Part shown: one piece after another, positions 1 to 7,827 of the stretch
Position numbering within the stretch: position 1 is the first letter of the stretch
Layout of the letters: the number at the start of each line of letters is the position of its first letter
NCBI RefSeq assembly: GCF_000702505.1
Contig: NZ_JNIM01000001.1
Location: 3,596,001-3,660,000 of the forward strand
DNA from: Thermogemmatispora carboxidivorans
Lineage (GTDB): Bacteria; Chloroflexota; Ktedonobacteria; Ktedonobacterales; Ktedonobacteraceae
Direction of reading: 5' to 3'
DNA length: 64,000 nucleotides
Translations under genes and position numbers: made by a program
The notes under the pieces: generated by a model
Told to the model about the DNA's origin: nothing
Databases searched by the model: none
The model's input: the letters and a program-made list of their open reading frames with translations, nothing else

Positions 1-1299
1 AACCAAAAGACCATCGACGAGCTGACGCGCCGCTATCCCCATATCGATCTGCTCTTCAAGGTAGAGCAGGCCGATATCCTGCCGCGCTTCCTCGAAGAGC
101 GCTGGACGCCTATCTCCGGAGCGGGCTGCCTGGATATCGAATATCAGGATGAGAGCGGCCAGCTGCATCAGCTCCAGCCGCTGTCGTGGGAAGCGGAGGC
201 GGAGGAGCCCTCCCGCCAGAGCCAGCCGACGCCGACCATCGCCACCTCGCTCAACCGCAGCGGGCAGCGCACGGTCCTGCCAATGGCGATCACGCCACGC
301 CCCGGCGAGCGCGTGGCCCATTATCCGACGAAGATCGAGGCGCGCTATGTGGCGCCTACCGCCTGGCTGCCGGTGATCTTGGGCTGCAATAAGGTCTGCA
401 CCTACTGCATCGTCCCCTACCGCCGGGGCCGGGAGCGGAGTCGGCCACTGGAGGAGGTCTACGCTGAGGCCCAGTCGTTGGTGGCCAAGGGCGCCCGCGA
501 GCTGACGCTGCTCGGCCAGACCATCGAAGCCTACGGCCTCGATCTGCCCGGTCAGCCCGATCTGGCCGACTTGATGGAGAAGCTGAGCGAGATCAACGGC
601 CTCAAGCGCATCCGCTTCATGACCTCCTACCCGCGTCACATGACGGATCGCATGATCCAGCGCATGGCGGCCCTGCCCAAGGTCTGCGAGCATGTCAATA
701 TTCCTGTGCAGTCGGGCGATGACGCCGTGCTGCGCCGCATGAAGCGCGGCTATACCATAGCCGAGTACCGCGAGCTGATCGCCAGGCTGCGCGCCTGGTG
801 GCCCGGCGTGACGCTCTCGACGGATGTCATCGTCGGCTTCTGCGGCGAGAGCGAGGAGGAGTTTCAGCATACGCTCGACCTGCTGGAGGAGATCCGCTTC
901 GATGTGGTTCACGTGGCCGCCTACTCACCTCGCCCGGGCACGGTGGCGGCCCGCTGGTCCGACGATGTGCCGCTGGTTGAGAAGAAGCGCCGGCTGCACG
1001 CCGTTGAGGAACTGCAGGCCCGCATTGCGCTGGAGCTGAATGAGCAGTACGTGGGACGAGTGGAGGAGGTGCTGATCGAGGAGAGCAATACGCTGCATGG
1101 CCGCCGTCAGTGGAAGGGCCGCAACCGCGGCAATAAGCTGGTCTACTTCCCTCCCGCTGATGACGAAGGACATCTGTCCTTCCACGATGGACGCGAGGCG
1201 GGCGTCGATCTGGAGGCGCTGCACCCCGGCGACCTGGTGCAGGTGCGCATCGAGCGCGCTACGGCCTGGTCCTTGCAGGGTTGCGCCGTTGCGGTATAA
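1..1299 (+). CDS. miaB: tRNA-2-methylthio-N6-dimethylallyladenosine synthase MiaB, 5'-truncated by the window
   Basis: Radical-SAM methylthiotransferase that adds a methylthio group to N6-isopentenyl-adenosine 37 of tRNAs. The frame is open from base 1, so the start codon lies upstream and 432 residues are visible. The radical SAM cluster CNKVCTYC gives visible residues C129, C133 and C136, followed by YRRGRERSR. The first ~35 residues are the end of the N-terminal UPF0004 cluster domain. [10 protein letters not shown], a TSYPRHMTD segment and NIPVQSGDD match MiaB rather than RimO. The last ~65 residues are TRAM-like. A linker of about 70 residues (visible 36-110) before the SAM domain is longer than usual and rich in Gln, Ser and Pro. 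MtaB-type paralogues are the main alternative. The family assignment is strong and the exact subfamily slightly less so. Confidence 0.9.
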   Translation, partial: NQKTIDELTRRYPHIDLLFKVEQADILPRFLEERWTPISGAGCLDIEYQDESGQLHQLQPLSWEAEAEEPSRQSQPTPTIATSLNRSGQRTVLPMAITPRPGERVAHYPTKIEARYVAPTAWLPVILGCNKVCTYCIVPYRRGRERSRPLEEVYAEAQSLVAKGARELTLLGQTIEAYGLDLPGQPDLADLMEKLSEINGLKRIRFMTSYPRHMTDRMIQRMAALPKVCEHVNIPVQSGDDAVLRRMKRGYTIAEYRELIARLRAWWPGVTLSTDVIVGFCGESEEEFQHTLDLLEEIRFDVVHVAAYSPRPGTVAARWSDDVPLVEKKRRLHAVEELQARIALELNEQYVGRVEEVLIEESNTLHGRRQWKGRNRGNKLVYFPPADDEGHLSFHDGREAGVDLEALHPGDLVQVRIERATAWSLQGCAVAV

Positions 1300-1300
1300 T
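1273..1300 (+). promoter_or_regulatory. Sigma-70-type promoter overlapping the miaB stop codon
   Basis: TTGCAG at 1273-1278, a 16-bp spacer, then a perfect TATAAT at 1295-1300. The -10 box contains the miaB TAA stop. It would start transcription near 1307, some 55 bases before the TPR gene, giving that gene its own promoter. Confidence 0.55.
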
Positions 1301-1362
1301 AGGCGGGCCAGGCCCTGGCCCGCGGCATTTCGCAATTCGTTCGTAGATGGAGGTGGCTTCTG

Positions 1363-2178
1363 ATGACGCAAGCGCTATCGGCGGAGGAGAAGGCCCGGCT
1401 GAAGAAGCAGTGGACGGAGCTGGCCATTCAGCAGGCCCTGGCTAGCCAGTGGCAGGAAGCGGTAGTCACGAATAAGAATATCTTGAACCTCTTCCCAAAT
1501 GAGGCCGAGGCCTACAATCGCCTGGGCAAGGCCTACCGCGAGCTGGGTATGTACGCCGAGGCCCGCGAGGCCTACTCACAGACGCTCAAGCTCAATCCCA
1601 ATAACACGATCGCGCGCAAGAATCTGGAACAGCTCGCTTTGATCCAGGAGGATCAGGCCCGCGTCAATGCCGCCACTGTCGCTATCGACCCGGTGATCTT
1701 CAATGAGGAGCCAGGCAAGCGGACGACCACCGACCTGCTCAACCTGGCCGAACCCCAGGTGCTTGCCCGCGTCAGCACTGGCGAGAAGGTCCAGCTTGAG
1801 CGCGACGGCCATGCGATCTACGTGCACTCCGCTACAGGTGAGCGAATCGGCCAGATTGAGCCGCGGCTGGCTAACCGCCTGATCACCTTGATGGAGCACG
1901 GCAATCGCTATGAGGCCGCGATCTCAACACTGGATAACAACCACGTCCGCGTGGTGATCAGCGAGTCCTATCAGCACCCGAGCATGGTGGGTACGGTGAG
2001 CTTCCCGGCTCAGGCCGGTGGCGAACTCGTCAGACCGTACACCAAGGACAGTATGCTGCGCTACGACCGCGATGAGGAGGATGAGCTGCTCAGCGAGGAC
2101 GAGTACTACGAGGGCACTGAGGATAGCGATGAGTACGGCGACCTCGATTTCGAGTCTGGCAGCGATGTCGAGGAGTAA
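1363..2178 (+). CDS. TPR-repeat protein with acidic C-terminal tail
   Basis: A 271-residue soluble protein. Residues ~20-90 form two to three TPR-like helix pairs (NEAEAYNRLGKAYRELG, then AREAYSQTLKLNPNN), a protein-protein interaction scaffold. Residues ~130-205 form a separate compact region that repeatedly mentions bound-position residues (GERIGQIEPRLANRL) and resembles no family I can name. The last ~45 residues are strongly acidic and tyrosine-rich. The start ATG is preceded by GGAGGT at 1349-1354 with 8-bp spacing. It lies 63 bp after miaB on the same strand with an embedded promoter. Role unknown. Conservation next to miaB would suggest a link to tRNA or translation, but that is inference. 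Confidence 0.85.
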   Translation: MTQALSAEEKARLKKQWTELAIQQALASQWQEAVVTNKNILNLFPNEAEAYNRLGKAYRELGMYAEAREAYSQTLKLNPNNTIARKNLEQLALIQEDQARVNAATVAIDPVIFNEEPGKRTTTDLLNLAEPQVLARVSTGEKVQLERDGHAIYVHSATGERIGQIEPRLANRLITLMEHGNRYEAAISTLDNNHVRVVISESYQHPSMVGTVSFPAQAGGELVRPYTKDSMLRYDRDEEDELLSEDEYYEGTEDSDEYGDLDFESGSDVEE

Positions 2179-2300
2179 AAAAAGGAGAGCAAGCCCGGTC
2201 ACCGGTCGCCGTTCCCGCGATTTCTGCTCTTAATCCGTGAATCTCTTCTATTATCATCTCTTGCAAGAAAACGCTGATCTGGAAAGAGGTCCTGCTCGCT

Positions 2301-2420
2301 ATGAATAAGCGTAAACGAGTCGCTCAGCGCAAACATCGTATGAAGGAGAAGAAACTCAGGGAGAAGCGCAAGGCTCAGCGAGCCAGCGCGAGTGCGGCTG
2401 CGAATACGGCGCGGCGGTAA
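2301..2420 (+). CDS. Small basic protein, bS22/AURKAIP1-COX24-like
   Basis: ATG at 2301 to TAA at 2420 encodes 39 residues, with an AGAGGT ribosome site about 10 bases upstream. The first 27 residues are almost entirely Lys, Arg, Gln and His (MNKRKRVAQRKHRMKEKK), followed by an Ala/Arg tail. The KRKR-x3-RKHR-x3-KK pattern resembles the COX24/mS38 C-terminal domain, known in bacteria as small-subunit ribosomal protein bS22 in mycobacteria. Those homologues are about 30-35 residues and bind rRNA. The match is from pattern recognition, not an alignment. A random frame with this composition, a ribosome site and a clean stop is unlikely. The stop codon lies in the loop of a strong hairpin. Confidence 0.6.
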   Translation: MNKRKRVAQRKHRMKEKKLREKRKAQRASASAAANTARR

Positions 2421-2428
2421 CGCCGCGC
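2409..2428 (+). terminator. 8-bp GC hairpin with GTAA tetraloop over a stop codon
   Basis: GCGCGGCG (2409-2416) pairs perfectly with CGCCGCGC (2421-2428) around a GTAA loop, a GNRA-type tetraloop that contains the TAA stop of the small basic protein. No U-tract follows (TTCCCTG), so it may be an attenuator or mRNA-stabilising hairpin rather than a classical terminator. The next gene starts 26 bases on. Confidence 0.5.
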
Positions 2429-2453
2429 TTCCCTGTTGTATGGAGGCGCTGCG

Positions 2454-4157
2454 ATGACTAGCCCGTCCCCCACTTCGGCGGCGACGGTGCGCAACGTGTT
2501 AACCTTGCTCGCTTCCCGCGATGCCCAGCTGGTGGCCGGCGCCGAGGGGCTGGAGCGTCGCGTGACCTGGGCCTTGCGCATGCGCGCCCGCCTGCCGGCT
2601 TTTGAGAGTATCCGTGGCGGTGAGTTGGCTCTGCTGAGTTTGACCCAGTTGCGCCGCCTCGATGAGACGCTGCCCCATCTGCTGCAGACGCTACATCGGG
2701 AGGGGATCGCGGCGGTGGCTGTGGCCGCCCCTTCGATTGAGGCCCTCGGCCCAGAGGCGGTGGCTGTGGCCAATCGCTTGCACCTTCCGCTGATCTACCT
2801 GCCGGCCTCGGCTCCCTTGGAGGAGATTGTACGCGAGGTGATTACCTTCGTGGCCAGCTTCCGCAGCGAGCTCGAGCGTCGCGCTACGGAGGTGGCTCAC
2901 CAGCTGATGCAGCTCAGCGTACAGGGCGTCGGTATCCAGGGCCTCTGTGAGTATCTGGCGCGCGTGACCGGCAAGTGGGTGGTGGTCCAGGACGCGGACT
3001 ACTCGTCTCGCTGGCAGGTGGCTCCTCCCGCCGCCCAGCCAGAAGGCATGCTCCCTATCAGTCTGCCTCCTCTCCAGGACGAGGACGCCCTCCGCCAGGA
3101 GGGCCTGGCGCGCGTCGTGGTCCCGATTTTGATCCGCCACGAGATCGTCGGCTACCTCTCCTTGATTGGCCGAGAGCAGACCTTCGATTATCAGGAACGC
3201 CTCCTGCTCGGCCAGGTCTCCCCTATTCTGGCCCTGGAGTTTGTGCGCGAGCGCGAGCGCAGCGAGGTGGAGAGCCGCTATCAGCTGGAGGCTTTTTTCG
3301 ATGTGGTGCAGGGCAACTACCAGCAGCCGGAGGAGATGCAGGCCCGCGCTCGCTTGCTGGGCCACGATCTGACTCCTCCCCAGGTGGTGGTGGTCTTCGA
3401 GCTGTCTCCCCAGCAGGCAGCTCCCCTGGCCGGAACCATCGCCGCCGGCTGGAGCCGCCGCGTGCGCGAGGAACTCTTGCGCTCCTGGCCCTCAGCCTGG
3501 GTGGTCACGGAGCAGCAGCGTGTGACGGCTTTGCTGCCACTCAGCGACCTGCGCACGGGGGGCAGCGATTCGCGCTCCGATCATGAGCTGGAACAGGCCC
3601 TTTTCTCGCGCCTGGAGCGGGTACATGGCCGGATTCAGCAAAGCACCAATTTTCTGAAGGGAGAAAGCGCCTCCGCTGGCAGCTCTCGCCCCCCAACGCG
3701 CCATGAGAGCGATCCCCCCTATTCGGTGGGCGTCGGGCGCATCGCTCAGCAGATCCAGGGTATCGGACAGTCCATGCGGGAGGCTCAGCAGGCCCTGGAG
3801 ATCGGGCGCCGCCTCTTCGGCGAGGGCCGCCTCCATTCGTTCGCTCGCCTCGGAATCTACCGCCTCCTCTTCCACCTCTATGGCCACGAGGAGCTGACGG
3901 CTTTCTACCGCGAGACGCTCGGCCCTCTGCTGGAACATGACAGCCGCGGCGGCGAGCTCATCGAGACACTGGAGTGCTTTTTCCGCTGTAATGGCAATCT
4001 CAGCGAGGCAGCACGCGCTATGCATATGCACCGCAATTCGCTGCTCTATCGCCTGGAACGCATCGAGGAATTGCTCGGCCAGTCCCTTGAGGATTCAGAG
4101 CTGCGCCTCTCTTTGCAGATCGCGCTGAAAATCCGCTATATGCTCCAGGAACACTAA
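2454..4157 (+). CDS. PucR-family transcriptional regulator
   Basis: A 567-residue regulator. N-terminal residues ~5-120 match the PucR purine-catabolism sensor domain (the LLASRDAQLVAGAEGLERRV start is typical), residues ~135-260 look GAF-like, ~280-440 form a CdaR GGDEF-like region, and the C-terminal 60 residues are the PucR-type helix-turn-helix (FRCNGNLSEAARAMHMHRNS then LLYRLERIEELLG). Such proteins are usually transcription activators of nearby catabolic genes. No purine or sugar-acid gene is adjacent, so the target is unknown. ATG 2454 is chosen because GGAGG at 2442-2446 precedes it at 7-bp spacing. An in-frame TTG 18 bases upstream lacks this. Between the GGDEF-like part and the HTH there is a low-complexity Ser/Pro stretch (residues ~395-420). 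Confidence 0.88.
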   Translation: MTSPSPTSAATVRNVLTLLASRDAQLVAGAEGLERRVTWALRMRARLPAFESIRGGELALLSLTQLRRLDETLPHLLQTLHREGIAAVAVAAPSIEALGPEAVAVANRLHLPLIYLPASAPLEEIVREVITFVASFRSELERRATEVAHQLMQLSVQGVGIQGLCEYLARVTGKWVVVQDADYSSRWQVAPPAAQPEGMLPISLPPLQDEDALRQEGLARVVVPILIRHEIVGYLSLIGREQTFDYQERLLLGQVSPILALEFVRERERSEVESRYQLEAFFDVVQGNYQQPEEMQARARLLGHDLTPPQVVVVFELSPQQAAPLAGTIAAGWSRRVREELLRSWPSAWVVTEQQRVTALLPLSDLRTGGSDSRSDHELEQALFSRLERVHGRIQQSTNFLKGESASAGSSRPPTRHESDPPYSVGVGRIAQQIQGIGQSMREAQQALEIGRRLFGEGRLHSFARLGIYRLLFHLYGHEELTAFYRETLGPLLEHDSRGGELIETLECFFRCNGNLSEAARAMHMHRNSLLYRLERIEELLGQSLEDSELRLSLQIALKIRYMLQEH

Positions 4158-4617
4158 GCTTTACTTCCAACCAATTTTTTTCATAACCTTCTTCGCCTCA
4201 TGCACTTGTTCGCGCTCTTCCGTGTCAGGTGTCTCTCCTCACCCCGGCAGGAATCTCAGCCATAGCCCGATAGTCTGGAATAGCTACCAGACAGCTACCG
4301 ATGTGCTATCCTTTACAGAGATGTACCATTGTGATATGCCTGACCGAGGCGAGATCGAGCAGGACCGCCGCACCGCGCCGCTGGGTGCACAGGATTTTTC
4401 GGGGGCGCTGGTCGGGCTTCCCGCCAGGTGGTGAGAAGAGTAGAAACCAGCCAGGGCTACCCTCCTCTCGCAAGTGATCGCTGTCGCGTCGCAGCCGGCA
4501 CATTGCTACTTTCTCTGATCGCATCATCGGTTCTGCTTTCTGGTAAAAGCTGCGTTCTTCTCTAGAGAAGACCTTGAGTTGACTGAACTGAGCTACAGCG
4601 AAGAGAGGACTTCTGGC
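4158..4617. other. Intergenic region with a small inverted repeat
   Basis: 460 bp without a convincing gene. It holds an inverted repeat GTCTGG-N8-CCAGAC at 4273-4292 and, just after it, TGTGCTATCCT (about 4306-4317), which resembles an extended -10 for the downstream phosphoesterase. There is no good -35 match. The T-run after the PucR stop (4170s) has no hairpin in front of it. Confidence 0.3.
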
Positions 4618-5391
4618 ATGCGCATTGCGATTTTGTCGGATATTCATGGCAACCCGATTGCGCTGGAGGCTGTGCTGGCCGATGTCCAGAGGCAGGGGCC
4701 AATCGATGAGTACTGGATTCTGGGCGACCTGGTTGCCATTGGCTATGATCCCGTGGCCGTGTTGGAACGGGTGACGAAGCTGCCACGGGTGCGTTTTACG
4801 CGCGGGAATACCGATCGCTATGTGGTGAGCGATGAGCTGCCCATCTCGATCGAGCAGATTCGGGCGCAGGGCCGCCTTGAACTGTTGCCCAAGCTGCTGA
4901 GCACGGTGAAGAGTTTTGCCTGGACCAAGGGCTATTTGACGGCTACGGGCTGGCTGGATTGGTTGGGCCGCCTCCCCCTGGAGCAGCGGCTGACCTTGCC
5001 CGATGGGACACGCTTGCTCGGGGTACATGCAGCCCCCGGTACCGACGATGGCCCCGGCATCCATCCCCGTTTAAGCGAGGCCGAGCTGGAGGCCCTGGTG
5101 AAGGAGTGCAATGCCGATCTGATCTGTGTTGGCCATACCCATATCCCGCTTGATCGTACGGTGTCCGGGGTGCGCGTGGTGAATCTGGGAAGCGTGAGCA
5201 ATCCGGTGACGCCAGAGCTGGTGGCCAGCTATGCCATTGTGAAGGCCAATAATAGCGGTTACCAGCTTCAGCTACGGCGCGTTCCTTATGATCGGGAGGC
5301 TGTGATGGAGGCAATCCGGCGCGCTCGTCATCCGGCGAGCGATTATCTGCTGGGTTTTATGCGCGGGGAGTTTGTGGCAAAGCAGGGCTAG
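4618..5391 (+). CDS. Calcineurin-like metallophosphoesterase
   Basis: 257 residues with all five metal-binding blocks of the family: SDIHGN (residues 7-12), GDLV, RGNTDR, a GVHAAPG segment and GHTHIP, then NLGSVSNP near the C-terminus. It belongs to the compact YfcE/MJ0936-like group, two-metal phosphodiesterases or phosphatases of uncertain natural substrate, expected in the cytoplasm. ATG 4618 has GAGAGGA at 4603-4609 upstream. The longer in-frame TTG start at 4579 has no such site. The gene lies 68 bp upstream of a Ser/Thr kinase gene in the same direction. That pairing is suggestive for phosphosignalling, but a PPM-type phosphatase would be the usual partner, so the link is weak. Confidence 0.9.
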   Translation: MRIAILSDIHGNPIALEAVLADVQRQGPIDEYWILGDLVAIGYDPVAVLERVTKLPRVRFTRGNTDRYVVSDELPISIEQIRAQGRLELLPKLLSTVKSFAWTKGYLTATGWLDWLGRLPLEQRLTLPDGTRLLGVHAAPGTDDGPGIHPRLSEAELEALVKECNADLICVGHTHIPLDRTVSGVRVVNLGSVSNPVTPELVASYAIVKANNSGYQLQLRRVPYDREAVMEAIRRARHPASDYLLGFMRGEFVAKQG

Positions 5392-5459
5392 CCGCGGCTG
5401 GCCTGCCCAGCTCCCACCCTGGATAGGGAGCTGATCACCACTATGCAGGAAGAGGAGCA

Positions 5460-7085
5460 ATGACCGACTACAGCGGCCTGCAGTTCGGCCATTATCGCCT
5501 GGATCACTTACTCGGGGCCGGCAGTTTTGCCCAGGTCTATCTGGCTACCCATGTGCACTTGCAGACCCAGGTCGCGGTCAAGGTGTTGCACGCAGCGCTC
5601 GGCCCCGAGGCAGTCGAGCAGTTCCGCCGCGAGGCGCGGACGATTGCCGCTCTGGTGCATCCGCATATTGTGCGCGTCCTCGACTTTGGGCTGCATGAGG
5701 GACACCTGCCCTATCTGGTGATGGACTATCTGCCCGGCGGCTCGCTGCGCCAGCGCTTCCCGCGTGGGAGCCGTCTGCCGCTGGCGCTGGCTCTGAGCTA
5801 CGTGCGCCAGGCGGCGGAGGCGCTGCAGTATGCTCACGAGCGACGCATCGTTCATCGGGATGTGAAGCCGGAGAATATGCTGCTGGGTGAGGATGGTCTG
5901 CTGCGGTTGGCGGATTTCGGCATTGCGACTATCCTGGAGACAACGGGGTCGCTGAGCCACTCTGTGAACGGCTTGGCTGGCAGTCAGGATCTGGCGGGGA
6001 CAGTGCTCTATATGGCGCCGGAGCAGATTCAGGCCCACCCACGCCCGGAGAGTGATCAGTATGCGCTGGCGGTGGTGCTCTATGAGTGGCTCTCTGGAGC
6101 ACCTCCTTTTACAGGCAGCTTTGCCGAGGTAGCGGTGCGCCATTGCACGGTGCTGCCCCCATCGCTGCGCGCTCGGGCACCGGAGGTGCCTGCAGCGGTG
6201 GAGGAGGTCATTCTGCGGGCTTTGGCCAAGGATTGGCGCGCCCGCTTCCCTTCGGTGCGCGCTTTCGCGGAGGCGTTGGAGCAGGTCAGCGGGGTGGCTG
6301 TGCTCATGGCCGGCGCCAGCGCGCCGCTGTCTTTGCCGGCGTCGGGGGGAGGCCTCCTTTCAGCTGGGAGCGCCGCGGCCCTGCCAACGGAGCAGGCTCC
6401 CGCTGCTTTTTCGTATTATGCTGAGACAGGGGCACCTCCGCCGCGCCTGCCTCCACCTCCAATGGCCCTGAATTATTTGCCACTGGTGCGTGGTCCAGTC
6501 GGATCGAAGCAGCTTCTCTATCTGGCTATCTATGCTGTTGTGTTGATTGTGCCGTTCTTGCCGTTGTTGTTCCTGCGCCCACCTTTGCAGACGCTGGGCC
6601 TGCCGCTCTGGCTCTATACGGCGATCGGCGGCTCGCTGGTGGGCAGCGGCACATTGCTGGCTGGGGCACTGTGGGGAAGCTGGCGCGGGGCGCTGGTGAA
6701 TGGGGTCTATGCGCTCTTTCTGGCGACGATGAGTCTGACAGGGCATTGGTTGTCATTTTCTCCATTTCTGCTCATGCCTCCGATAGCGGCGCTGCTGACT
6801 GGCTGGATTTATGAGCGCCGTACGCTACGAGGCGTGGGGCGGGCGCTCTTAGCTTTGCTGCCAGGCGCTTTGCTGCTGGTGCTGGGGCCGCTGCTGGGCA
6901 ATCTGATGGGGAAGACAGGCATGGCCGAGGCCACGCTCGCCTTGCTGGTGACGTTGGCCTCGTTGATCCCTGGTCTGACGAATGGGCTGTTGTGGAGTGT
7001 GCTGGCGTCCCTGCTGGTGATGCTCCTGGTCGGCACAACGGTTGAGATGGCCTTGCAACGATGGCTAGAACGCCAACAGGGCTGA
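5460..7085 (+). CDS. Ser/Thr protein kinase with polytopic membrane tail (copy 1)
   Basis: 541 residues. The N-terminal kinase domain (~10-270) is complete: glycine loop GAGSFAQVYLA (19-29), VAVKVL with K41, HRDVKPENM with catalytic D134, DFGIA, and APEQ. A short Pro/Ala linker (~275-335) leads to a C-terminal membrane part with about five to six hydrophobic segments (~345-530), not the single helix plus PASTA domains of Firmicutes PknB. It would be anchored at the cytoplasmic membrane with the kinase inside. Start ATG 5460 is preceded by AGGAAGAGGAG. It is a close paralogue of the kinase at 7828-9645: the first 130 residues are nearly identical in long blocks. The signal it senses is unknown. 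Confidence 0.92.
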   Translation: MTDYSGLQFGHYRLDHLLGAGSFAQVYLATHVHLQTQVAVKVLHAALGPEAVEQFRREARTIAALVHPHIVRVLDFGLHEGHLPYLVMDYLPGGSLRQRFPRGSRLPLALALSYVRQAAEALQYAHERRIVHRDVKPENMLLGEDGLLRLADFGIATILETTGSLSHSVNGLAGSQDLAGTVLYMAPEQIQAHPRPESDQYALAVVLYEWLSGAPPFTGSFAEVAVRHCTVLPPSLRARAPEVPAAVEEVILRALAKDWRARFPSVRAFAEALEQVSGVAVLMAGASAPLSLPASGGGLLSAGSAAALPTEQAPAAFSYYAETGAPPPRLPPPPMALNYLPLVRGPVGSKQLLYLAIYAVVLIVPFLPLLFLRPPLQTLGLPLWLYTAIGGSLVGSGTLLAGALWGSWRGALVNGVYALFLATMSLTGHWLSFSPFLLMPPIAALLTGWIYERRTLRGVGRALLALLPGALLLVLGPLLGNLMGKTGMAEATLALLVTLASLIPGLTNGLLWSVLASLLVMLLVGTTVEMALQRWLERQQG

Positions 7086-7155
7086 GTGCCCAGGGAGAAG
7101 GGGACCACTGTTCTGCTCCTGCTTCCGGCCTACGCCCGTCTCTCCTTCTGCCCCC

Positions 7156-7461
7156 TCACCACACCGGCAGCTCTAACCCCAGATAGGCCATCGCTTCCTC
7201 CCTCCTGTAGACGTGCAGCCACAGCCTTCCCTCCTCCAGCTCCTCCACCCTCGCCCCCGGCGTCCCCTCCAGCCGCTCTCTCCCCCAACGCTCCACTACC
7301 TCCGCACTGTACAGGTTCTCCCTGTACAGATACTTGATCTCCACGCACTCATCCTCTCCCCGCGGCAAGGACCGCTCCGTCTCCTCCACTAGATATACCA
7401 CCAGCGGCCTCCAGTACCGATAGAGCAACAGAGGAAGAACACTTTGCCAGGCTTGTCGCAT
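7156..7461 (-). CDS. Hypothetical protein, unknown family
   Basis: 101 residues, Glu/Arg/Leu-rich and protein-like throughout (VEETERSLPRGEDECVEIKY, ending in a YRREEAMAYLGLEL block). ATG at 7461 has no clear ribosome site and sits in an A/T-rich segment, so the gene may be leaderless, truncated or mis-started. It is convergent with kinase copy 1 (70 bp apart). I recognise no domain. The Leu/Tyr-rich start with no obvious fold entry suggests it could be the C-terminal remainder of a larger protein. Confidence 0.5.
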   Translation of the reverse strand: MRQAWQSVLPLLLYRYWRPLVVYLVEETERSLPRGEDECVEIKYLYRENLYSAEVVERWGRERLEGTPGARVEELEEGRLWLHVYRREEAMAYLGLELPVW

Positions 7462-7827
7462 CAAAAAAAATTGTATCTCTTACTTAGAGGTATTCTATAA
7501 CCACAGAGGGGGAAAAGAAAGAGGAAGATCATGAGATACTATCTATATCTGGCCTCTGGAACATGGGAAGCGCTACCCAAGCAAGGAATGGCTTCAACAG
7601 CTCGGGCACGTCCTCCAGCTGGAGGGAGAAGATAAATCCACTCTGGAGCTATTCACACAAATGATAGAAATGCTCTCGTGATAATGGAATAACGCTGACT
7701 AAGGTGGGATGGTGCCCCGCTATCATTATGAAACGATATCCTACTGCTAAATAGGCAACTTGACAGTGAAGATGAGAAGTTGATACACTACTGGCGGGAT
7801 GGGCTTTCAGCAGGAGGGAAACGAGCA
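7462..7827 (+). other. A/T-rich intergenic region with short ORFs, possible gene remnant
   Basis: TTGTAT at 7471-7476 and CTATAA at 7495-7500 (18-bp spacer) form a weak promoter. A 34-codon ORF begins at ATG 7531 behind AGAGGAAG. In an overlapping frame, 7535-7681 reads protein-like (KRYPSKEWLQQLGHVLQ, ending LFTQMIEMLS). The two frames overlap without a coherent single product, so this is either a decayed gene or chance. Confidence 0.3.
7760..7789 (+). promoter_or_regulatory. Sigma-70-type promoter for kinase copy 2
   Basis: TTGACA at 7760-7765, an 18-bp spacer, TACACT at 7784-7789. A transcript would begin near 7796, after the longer in-frame start of the kinase ORF (7780), which supports ATG 7828 as the true start. 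Confidence 0.6.
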
